Source: Taudactylus pleione
Taxonomy: Eukaryota; Chordata; Amphibia; Anura; Myobatrachidae
Direction of reading: 5' to 3'
DNA: 64,000 bases
Assembly (NCBI GenBank): GCA_031769625.1
Contig: JAUIMM010000088.1
Location: 8,189,501-8,253,500 of the forward strand
The translations under genes and the position numbers were made by a program. Of this stretch, positions 56,697 through 64,000 are shown piece by piece (the stretch's first letter is position 1; each line of letters starts with the position of its first letter). Under the pieces are notes generated by a model. The model saw only the letters and a list, made by a program, of their open reading frames with translations. It did no database searches and was not told the origin of the DNA.

Positions 56697-56937
56697 GTTG
56701 GAATGGAAAGGAATACTGCCAGTGATGAGAAATGGGTGGCGTGTTATGCTGACACGCGCCATTTTGAGTTACTATGTCCATCGTGTCTAGTAACCATACT
56801 CATTTTTTTGCGTGCATACAGTACCACTAAGAATTTTTTTCTACTTGCACCAGTGAACCAAAGGAGCAAACAGGAAATGTTAGTACAAGCCAATCAGGAT
56901 TCTAATAATCTAACCAATCAGGGCTCCTCATTTCATT
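56697..56937. mobile_element. hAT-N tail fragment plus AT-rich spacer
   Basis: 'ggaatactgccagtgatgag', 'gtgttatgctgacacgcgcc' and 'actcatttttttgcgtgc' resemble the tails of the hAT-N elements at 23385-23500 and 54760-54850. The copy is diverged and has no clear end. Confidence 0.45.
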
Positions 56938-57579
56938 GTCTAAAGTAGGGGTGTGCACCGGCCACTTTTCGTGTTTTGTGTTTTGGTTTTGGATCTGGAT
57001 CTTTCTTCGTGTTTTGGATCTGGATTGGTTTTGCCAAAACCACCCTTCCGTGTTTTGGGTTCTGGGTTTTGTGTTTTGGATCTGTATTTTTTTGAAAAAA
57101 GCATAAAAACAGCTAAAATCACAGAATTTGTAGGTTTTTCTGCTCCTATGCTATTATTAACCTCAATAACCTTAATTACCACTCATTTCCAGTCTATTCT
57201 GAACATCTCACACCTCACAATAGTGTTTTTATGTCCAAAAGGTTGCACCGAGGTAGCTGGATGACTATGCTAAGCGACACGAGTGGGTGGCACAAACACG
57301 TGACCCATCTAGGCGTGATACTGCAGTGGCAGACAGGATGGCAGTTTGAAAAACTAGGCCCCAAACTGTACATAATGCAAAGAAAAAAAAGAGGTGCAAG
57401 ATGGAATTGTCCTTGGGCCCTCCCACCCACCCTTATGTTGTATAAACAGGACATGCACACTTTAACAAACCAATCATTTCAGCGCCAGGGTCTGCCACAC
57501 GACTGTGGCTGAAATGATTGGTTCGTTTGGGCCCCCACAAAACAAGCTGGCAATTAATCTGTCCCTGCACAAACTGGCT

Positions 57580-57962
57580 CTACGGAGGCAAGATGTCGTC
57601 CTCATCCTCCTCATCCACCGATTCCTCACCCTCTTCAGTGTTGTGTACATCCTCATCCTCACAGAGTATTAATTTGTCCCTGCTGGAATCCACAACCACA
57701 GGTCCCTCTGTACGTTCTGGAGGCTGGTCTCCCTGGAAGAGTTGATAATTCATTTTATGAACATCATCTTCTCCACATTTTGTGGAAGCAACCTCCTACG
57801 CCTTTCGCTGACAAGGTTCCCGGCTGCACTAAACACTCTTTCGGAGTACACACTGGAGGGGGGGCAACTCAGATAAAATAGAGCCAGTTTGTACAGGGAC
57901 CTCCAAATTGCTTCTTTTTCCTGCCAGTACAGGTACGGACTGTCTGACATGCCTACTTGGAT
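57580..57962 (-). pseudogene. hAT transposase, C-terminal dimerisation region
   Basis: The minus strand encodes YLYWQEKEAIWRSLYKLALF, then SCPPSSVYSERVFSAAGNLV, then SERRRRLLPQNVEKMMFIK. These are the diagnostic hAT C-terminal dimerisation block. A one-base deletion near 57750 shifts the frame. In the shifted frame the sequence continues through an acidic tail with EDEDV and EEDEDD to a stop at 57580-57582. Upstream, a TTAAAG-GATTAC junction marks where the exon meets the tandem array, in the position of a splice acceptor. The catalytic region is absent from this copy. Confidence 0.88.
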
Positions 57963-57974
57963 GCTGTCACCGAT

Positions 57975-59370
57975 GTAATCCTTTAACAGACAGACGCACG
58001 CTTGTCGCTGCTGCTTTGAGGATGCAAGTGCGGCTACAGCCCACACAATTCACAAAGACAGAAAAAAAAAGAAGAATATTTTTATTGTTTGTGGAGCACA
58101 CTTTGAGGGTTACACCACCCTTTAACAGACAGACGCACGCTTGTCGCTGCTGCTTTGAGGACAGTATCATATGCAGTGACAGTAGACTTGTCAGAAATTG
58201 TTGGCACATCCTTCAGTCCGGACCAGATGTCCAAACCAGCCCTTGACTTATGACACAGGCGCACGCTTGGCGCTGCTACTGTGTTGATGCACGTGCGGCT
58301 ACATCGCACACAAGTCACAAACACATAAAAAAAATAGTTTTTTATTTTTTGGAGCACTTTGAGGGTTACACCACCTTTTAACAGACAGAAGCACGCTTGT
58401 TGCTGCTGCTTTGAGGATGCAAGTGCGGCTACAGCCCACACAATTCACAAAGACAGAAAAAAAAGAATATTTTTATTGTTTGTGGAGCACACTTTGAGGG
58501 TTACACCACCCTTTAACAGACAGACGCACGCTTGTCGCTGCTGCTTTGAGAACAGTATCATATGCAGTGACAGTAGACTTGTCAGAAATTGTTGGCACGT
58601 CCTTCAGTCCGGACCAGATGTCCAAACCAGCCCTTGACTTATGACACAGGCGCACGCTTGGCGCTGCTACTGTGTTGATGCACGTGCGGCTACATCGCAC
58701 ACAAGTCACAAACACATAAAAAAAATAGTTTTTTATTTTTGGAGCACTTTGAGGGTTACACCACCCTTTAACAGACAGACGCACGCTTGTTGCTGCTGCT
58801 TTGAGGATGCAAGTACGGCTACAGGCCACACAATTCACAAAGACAGAAAAAAAAAGAAGAATATTTTTATTGTTCGTGGAGCGCACTTTGAGGGTTACAC
58901 CACCCTTTAACAGACAGACGCACGCTTGTCGCTGCTGCTTTAAGGATGCAGGTGCGGCTACAGCCCACACATTTCACAAAGACAGAAAAAAAAATAAGAT
59001 TTTTTTTATTGTTCGTGGAGCGCACTTTGAGGGTTACACCACCCTTTAACAGACAGACGCACGCTTGTCGCTGCTGCTTTAAGGATGCAGGTGCGGCTAC
59101 AGCCCACACATTTCACAAAGACAGAAAAAAAAATAGGAATTGTTTTGTTGTTTGTGGAGCGCACTTTGAGGGTTACACCACCCTTTAACAGACAGACGCA
59201 CGCTTGTCGCTGCTGCTTTAAGGATGCAGGTGTGGCTACAGCCCACACATTTCACAAAGACAGAAAAAGAAATAGGAATTGTTTTATTGTTTGTGGAGCG
59301 CACTTTCAGGGTTACACCACCCTTTAACAGACAGACGCACGCTTGTCGCTGCTGCTTTGAGGATGCAGGT
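57975..59370. repeat. Tandem array A, 139-bp unit
   Basis: Units carry 'ctttaacagacagacgcacg', 'cttgtcgctgctgcttt', 'gtgcggctacagcccacac', 'aaagacagaaaaaaa' and 'gcactttgagggttacacc'. The last four units are 139 bp apart and nearly identical. Earlier units include a roughly 390-bp higher-order block, seen twice (about 58040-58430, 58430-58800), with an extra 'cagtatcatatgcagtgac' segment. The recurrent 80-codon minus-strand frames are the same repeat read each time. Confidence 0.95.
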
Positions 59371-59698
59371 GGAATCTAGATGGGATTTGGAACCGGGGAC
59401 ACACTACCTCCATCAATTGTCTAAATCCCACTGCACTAATGGCGGATACCGGACGCACGTCTAACACCAACATTGCAGTCAAGGCCTCAGTTATACGTTT
59501 TGCTTCAGGATGACTGCTGTCGTACTTCATCCTCATCGCTAGGGACTGTTGGAGGGTCAATTGTTTAGTAAAAGTAGTGGTGTTCCTACTTCCTCTCTGG
59601 GATGATGAGCAACTCCGAGCAGCAACAACAGCACTAGGAGGAAGTGGTTCTTGATCTTTCCCTATTTTATTTTTATCAGAGAAAGTTTGGTCCTCCAT
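59324..59698 (-). pseudogene. hAT transposase, N-terminal/linker fragment
   Basis: A 124-codon open stretch begins at an ATG. It includes FTKQLTLQQSLAMRMKYDSS, HPEAKRITEALTAMLVLDVRP and AVGFRQLMEVVCPRFQIPSR. The '(D)(V)RP.S...GF..L......Y.IPSR' arrangement is the region of ZBED/hAT transposases just after the BED finger. The BED zinc finger itself is not seen. At IPSR the sequence passes into array A, so everything catalytic downstream is missing. Confidence 0.85.
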
Positions 59699-59704
59699 TT
59701 ATGT

Positions 59705-60715
59705 TATATTGATATATACGTGCGGCTAAAGCGCACACAAACACAGAAAATATTTTTTTATTTTTGCTGGAGAGTAGTGCACTTTGTGGGTAACACCACC
59801 CTTTAAGAAATGAGCCAGCCGGCTCTTTACTTATGGGACACAGGCGCACGGTTGGCGCTGCTCCTTTGTTGATGCACGTGCAGCCACAGTGCACACAATT
59901 CACAAATACAGAAAATATTTTTTTATTTGGTTTGGAGTGTACTTTGGGGGTTACAGCACCCTTTAACGGTCAAGCCAGCCGGCCCTTTACTTATGACACA
60001 GGCGCACGCTTGGCACTAATTGTTGATGCACGTGCGGCTACTGCGCACACAATTCACAAACACAGAAAATATATTTTTTTTGGTTTGGACTGGAGTGTAC
60101 TTTGGGGGTTACAGCACCCTTTAGCGGTCAAGCCAGCCGGCCCTTTACTTATGACACAGGCGCACGCTTGGCACTACTTTGTTGATGCACGTGCGGCTAC
60201 TGCGCACACAATTCACAAACACAGAAAATATATATTTTTTTGGTTTGGAGTGTACTTTGTGGGTTACAGCACCCTTTAATGGTCAAGCCAGCCGGCCCTT
60301 TACTTATGACACAGGCGCACGCTTGGCACTACTTTGTTGATGCACGTGCGGCTACTGCGCACACAATTCACAAACACAGAAAAAATATTTTGTTATTTGG
60401 TTTGGAGTGTACTTTGGGGGTTACAGCACCCTTTAACGGTCAAGCCAGCCGACCCTTTACTTATGACACAGGCGCACGCTTTACACTACTTTGTTGATGC
60501 ACGTGCGGCTACTGCGCACACAATTCACAAACACAGAAAATAATTTTTTTTTTTGGTTTGGACTGGAGTGTACTTTGGGGGTTACAGCACCCTTTAACGG
60601 TCAAGCCAGCTGGCCCTTTACTTATGACACAGGCGCACGCTTGGCACTACTTTGTTGATGCACGTGCGGGTACTGCGCATACAATTCACAAACACAGAAA
60701 AAATATTCTTTTTTT
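59705..60715. repeat. Tandem array B, about 158-bp unit
   Basis: About six units with 'gggggttacagcaccctttaa', 'gccagccggccctttactta' and 'gatgcacgtgcggctactgc', then 'acacaattcacaaacacag'. Spacing of 'gtgcggcta' is 155-161 bp. Unit B is recognisably homologous to unit A. The same array continues at 1-280 in the partial copy. Confidence 0.95.
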
Positions 60716-61030
60716 AGCACTTGGGGGGAGCACCCCTGATGGACAGAGCTCCCCCTGGACAACACTACAGCACCCCTTTAGGACTGGGACACTGCACAGG
60801 ACTTTGGAGTGGACACATCCCCTATGGAGAACTGACTGCACAACACAGTCCAGCCAGCCCCTATGGACTTTGAAGTAGTGGACACAGCCCCTATTAACAA
60901 CAGCAGCACAGCACAACACAGCCAGCCCCTATGGACTTTGTAGTGGACAACAGCAGCACAGCGCAGCACAGCACAGCACAGCACAACACTACTCTGCACT
61001 ACACTACACTACACTGCACTACACAGCCCA
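60716..61030. repeat. Short simple repeats in the hAT 5' region
   Basis: Degenerate repeats of 'cccctatggac', 'cagcacagcaca' and 'ctacactacact'. The same block is at 290-540. Confidence 0.85.
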
Positions 61031-61274
61031 GCCAGCCCTAACTCCCACCCTCCCTCTTCACTGTCCACAGCCGAGTGAGAAAATGGCGCCGACGCGGGTA
61101 CCTTATATAGGATCCAAAACCCGCGAGACCCGGAAGGCGGGATGATGACGTTTTGCCTCGATTTCAGATCCGAGTCAGGCGGGAAAAGTCGAGCCTGACT
61201 CAGATCGGACTCGGATCGGGGGGGCTCGGGGGGGTTCGGATTTCAGAAATCCGAACCTACTCACCCCTAGTCTA

Positions 61275-61596
61275 AAGCTGCATACACACGTAAAGATTTT
61301 CTGTCCAACCATCCAACTAGTGGATTGGTTGGAATGAAAATCTGGTAAGGTATGAAAGCAAATGACAATCAGCAATTTGCTCCTAAATGCCGGAAAATGG
61401 ACAAAAACTGTTGTTTGAACAAATTGTTTAGATCAAACATTTAACAAACTTGTCTGACGACCATTTTCATCTGTTTTCTGGCATTTAGGAGCAAATTGCT
61501 GATCATCAGTTACTCCCATACCTTACCAGATTTTCATTCCAACCAATCATCTAGTTGGATGGTTGGACAGAAAATCTTTACGTGTGTATGCAGCTT
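61275..61596. mobile_element. Foldback element with TA duplication, 322 bp
   Basis: Arms of about 120 bp: 'aagctgcatacacacgtaaa', 'gattttctgtccaaccatcc' against 'ggatggttggacagaaaatc', 'tttacgtgtgtatgcagctt'. The dinucleotide TA lies at 61273-61274 and 61597-61598. The hAT insertion at 61269 landed across its left border, so the TSD includes the first three bases of this element. Confidence 0.9.
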
Positions 61597-61599
61597 TAC

Positions 61600-61893
61600 C
61601 CGGTGAGTGGCTATATAAATAACTACTGCAGGAAGGAAAGCCTATCCGATGGCAGAAAGGTCCTGGATGAAGTGGTCAACGGAAGAGGGTGCTGAAATCA
61701 AAACCAAAGAGTCTAGGGGCAATAGAGAAGATGCTGCACCCAAGCAGGGCCGCATTCGGGGGGGAGGGGGGACAGCCAGTACTCCTGTACCGGGCCCGGA
61801 AAGCTGAGGGGGCCCGGCTGCCGGCAGAGTTAATTGCTAATTCACCACTCTCACACAGGACAGCTGAAGCTGCTAGTGCTGGCCAGAGAGTTA
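61600..61893. other. Unclassified, with a 'cagggccgcattcgg' hAT-like end at 61745
   Basis: The stretch at 61745-61830 resembles the left terminus of the older repeat at 16519 ('cagggccgcattaag') but is short and has no partner end. Confidence 0.35.
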
Positions 61894-62136
61894 AGGTGCA
61901 TACACACACAACGATTTTTTTAACTATTATCGATAACGATATTGTTTATTGTTCAAAAAATCGTTCACTTTCTGAGTTAAAACGATGAATGATTATTGTT
62001 CATGCGTGTTCACGTTTGTAGTTTAGTCAAACTGGGAATATGCAAAAATTGTTTGGAGTTCAAAAAAATCGTTTATTACACTTTAAAAAATCTGACAGAT
62101 AATCGTTAACAAAATCGTTGTGTGTGTATGCGGCTT
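61894..62136. mobile_element. Foldback element with TA duplication, 243 bp
   Basis: 'aggtgcatacacacacaacg' and 'cgttgtgtgtgtatgcggctt' form the ends. The interior pairs 'atcgataacgat' and 'aatcgttaac'. TA lies at 61892-61893 and 62137-62138. It has the same kind of ends as 61275-61596 but a different interior. Confidence 0.85.
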
Positions 62137-62320
62137 TATGACTGAGTCATCACACACAGTTAAGCTGTGTGTGATGAGTCATTCATCAATTAGCTCTACA
62201 GCCAGCACTGCTTAAGCACATACCTACCCTACACCTATGTCCTGCTCTGATACTGTGAATCATAAGCAGCTGCAGGAGAACGCTCGGAGCCCTGGACCCC
62301 CTCTCACAGACAGGTCTCCC

Positions 62321-62658
62321 CAGGGGCGTTTCTAGAGAGGAGGGGGCCCGTGTGCAGTCTCGGTCCCCCTCCTCTCTGTCAGGCGGCCAGCAGCGTACTG
62401 AGCTGTGCACGGCCAGCGCCGGGGTTATAGACTCTGGGCGCTAGAGTGCGCCCAGAGTCTATAGAGTATAGGGTATGCGCAGGTCACCGGGAAAATGGCC
62501 GTGGCGGCCATTTTCAAGTAGTTTTTACAGGGCTGGACCCCTGCGCCGATGTGGAACTCCGGAGAGGTAAGTAAAACGATGGGTGCAGGGTGTGCGGTGC
62601 GGGGCCCCCCTAGACCCAGGGGCCCATGTGCCCTGCACCCACTATAGATACGCCCCTG
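62321..62658 (+). mobile_element. hAT-N 'caggggcgt' family, perfect 8-bp TSD, 338 bp
   Basis: Ends are 'caggggcgtttctagagagg' and 'ctatagatacgcccctg'. The direct repeat 'ggtctccc' lies at 62313-62320 and 62659-62666. It retains the empty target site for the MITE that interrupts 27005-27540. It contains the hairpin 'agactctgggcgc...gcgcccagagtct' (62429-62460). Confidence 0.93.
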
Positions 62659-62666
62659 GGTCTCCC

Positions 62667-63699
62667 CTCTCAGTGTCCCATCAAATAAGCTTTTTCACAT
62701 TTGCCTCCATAGTTGCTCCACCCTCAGCTCTCTGCCCCCCCTGCTCTCATTGGCCAGACATTGGGCAGGATGCAGTAACGGTAGAAATATGTTCAAACCC
62801 CGAAAATGTGGATTTGACATCATTTCTCATATGCCCCAAGCCCCAGAATGCGAGCTTGATGCGGTGGGTAATGCCATCTCCTGGTTGGCGTTACCCTACA
62901 GAAGCCTATGGGCTTCTATCAGGAGAGTGCTGTCAGAGGGTTCCCTCAGAGCACCCCCGCGGTGCATGCGCAGAAGGACACCAGAAGGGCTTCTGGGTCA
63001 TAGACCTGGTAGTCCCTCCATCGCAAAGGGCCGCTCTTACCAAGGGAGCAGTCCTATGCTGTGTTCATCATGCATACCGGCAATCTCATCCCGAATGTGA
63101 TACGGAATGCATCCCGCTCATTGTGTGCACTGAACTCAGGAAGGAGATGTGAGAGAGTGACTGCGGTGCACACACAGAGGTGCCCCTGACCCCCTCCTAT
63201 ACAATCTTCCCCACTGCCCCCTTTACTATTCCTGAATCCTGCCTCTGCCCAATCCACCCCAAATCTGTATCTCTGCACCCTCCCCATATGTGTCTCTGCT
63301 CCTCCCATATCTGTTCCCGTTCCCCCATACCTGTGCCTTTGCCCCCTCTCCATATCTATGCCTCTGCCCACTCCCCTTCTTTTACTCTGCTCCCTTTCTA
63401 TCTGTGTCTTTGTGTCCTTTACCCAAGTGTGTCTATCCCGATTTGCACCTCTGCCCCTTTTACCAAGGTGTGCATCTCCCCATGTTGGCCTCTGCCCCCT
63501 TCCCATATCTGTGCTGTGTGTAACACCACATACAGTAACTGAACCTGCGGATGGCTGGTAAGCAGTTTTCTGTTATTAAATCATTAGGCTTTTCTCACTT
63601 TAAAAAAAATAATTTTCAATATTTAAAGGCAAATAACTTAATTCTTTTAAATCTACTGTTTAACTGTTTTACTTTTGTTATGCATGTACATATATATAT
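62667..63699. other. Unclassified DNA; pyrimidine-rich stretch at 63180-63520
   Basis: 63180-63520 is a degenerate C/T-rich run with recurring 'cctctgccc' and 'tctgtgtct', so frames there (77-150 codons) are compositional. 62750-63150 has frames on both strands without recognised domains. Confidence 0.35.
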
Positions 63700-64000
63700 T
63701 AGAGATGAGAACCGGACCCGAACATTGCAAATACGAACTGGATCCAAGCCGGGCTCAGTTCTTCCCACCTGACGCGGGTCCAAAAACGAGGCAAAACGTC
63801 ATCAATCCCTCATCAGATTCTTGCGGGTTTTGGATTACATATGTCCCGCCCCGCGGTGATCGGCGCCATTTGCTTTACTCCGCCTGTGCTGTACTCTGCT
63901 GTGTGCCTGAGCATGGTATATTTTCAAATTTACCCAGGTTTTTTAATTGCTCCTCTTGATTCCTCTATGGGGTTATATAGTTTATTAAACTGCTACACTG
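63700..64000 (+). mobile_element. hAT element, 5' terminus (leaves the window)
   Basis: 'tagagatgagaaccggacc', 'aaaacgaggcaaaacgtcat' and 'cagattcttgcgggttttgg' match the termini at 28381 and, inverted, at 770 and 61269. The rest lies beyond the window. Confidence 0.7.

Larger units (their letters stand above)
56946..61269 (-). mobile_element. hAT element with perfect 8-bp TSD, 4324 bp
   Basis: The left end 'taggggtgtgcaccggcc' and right end 'aacctactcaccccta' are imperfect inverses sharing the outer 8 bp. The direct repeat 'gtctaaag' lies at 56938-56945 and 61270-61277. The transposase gene runs on the minus strand. Its C-terminal part is at 57580-57960 and an N-terminal part at 59324-59698. 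Between and upstream of these are two tandem arrays (57975-59370, 59705-60715), so the catalytic core is gone. The 5' end has short simple repeats (60715-61030) and the conserved 200-bp terminus. It must have been mobilised by a helper transposase. Confidence 0.93.

Noticed and set aside
59370..59460. tRNA-like phrase 'gggatttggaaccggggacac' reminiscent of a B box
   Set aside because: It falls in the hAT transposase coding fragment (IPSR region). No A box or cloverleaf could be drawn.
57967..60543. Repeated 70-90 codon frames with similar sequence, as if a multigene family
   Set aside because: These are the same frame read in each 139-bp or 158-bp tandem unit of the hAT arrays, not genes.
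57975..60715. Regularly spaced repeats that could suggest a CRISPR array
   Set aside because: The whole 139-158-bp unit is repeated with no unique spacers, inside a eukaryotic transposon.
63054..63561. Overlapping frames on both strands near 63.1-63.5 kb
   Set aside because: Pyrimidine-rich simple sequence keeps the frames open. The encoded proteins are low-complexity.

Overview
The window looks like intergenic or intronic DNA from a large, transposon-rich vertebrate genome, most likely an anuran amphibian. I infer this from the dense layering of hAT elements, Tc1 elements, foldback MITEs and (TA)n/(CA)n microsatellites, the lack of compact gene structure, and an element repertoire of the amphibian/teleost type. 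I found no complete host gene, tRNA, rRNA, snRNA or CRISPR array. Nearly all long open frames fall inside repeats and are fortuitous. One open segment at 5808-6122 (minus strand) lies in non-repetitive DNA and is the only modest exon candidate.

Layout. 1-2468: end of a hAT element, a truncated foldback and a hAT-like element with a 'gggggcactg' minisatellite. 2469-10080: mostly low-copy AT-rich DNA with a few MITEs and the exon candidate. 10085-16362: several foldback families and a possible solo LTR. 16519-18430: an older repeat split by a DD38E-type Tc1 element. 18716-25516: a mosaic of hAT non-autonomous elements, 3-bp-TSD foldbacks and a 0.73-kb direct duplication. 26997-28045: a nested set of short hAT elements with perfect 8-bp target-site duplications (TSDs). 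28381-31480: hAT-like terminus, two minisatellite blocks and a decayed coding remnant. 31497-39775: foldbacks, hAT-N elements and low-copy DNA with CTCF-like motifs. 40481-42110: a DD34E Tc1 element with long inverted repeats. 42427-45770: a run of microsatellites alternating with foldbacks, plus a hAT end and a minisatellite. 46456-52100: further foldbacks and a G-rich segment. 53111-56937: a layered hAT locus with at least three successive insertions. 56946-61269: one 4.3-kb hAT element bounded by perfect 8-bp TSDs, its transposase core replaced by tandem arrays. 61275-64000: TA-flanked foldbacks, another hAT-N and the start of a further hAT copy.

The genes present are transposases, all broken: two Tc1 pseudogenes, and hAT fragments with the C-terminal dimerisation region, an N-terminal/linker region and a central LDPR motif region. 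hAT-type insertion dominates. Ten elements here keep recognisable 8-bp TSDs (nine perfect, one 7/8), which suggests comparatively recent activity. All identifications were made by eye from motifs and repeat ends; no database was searched.
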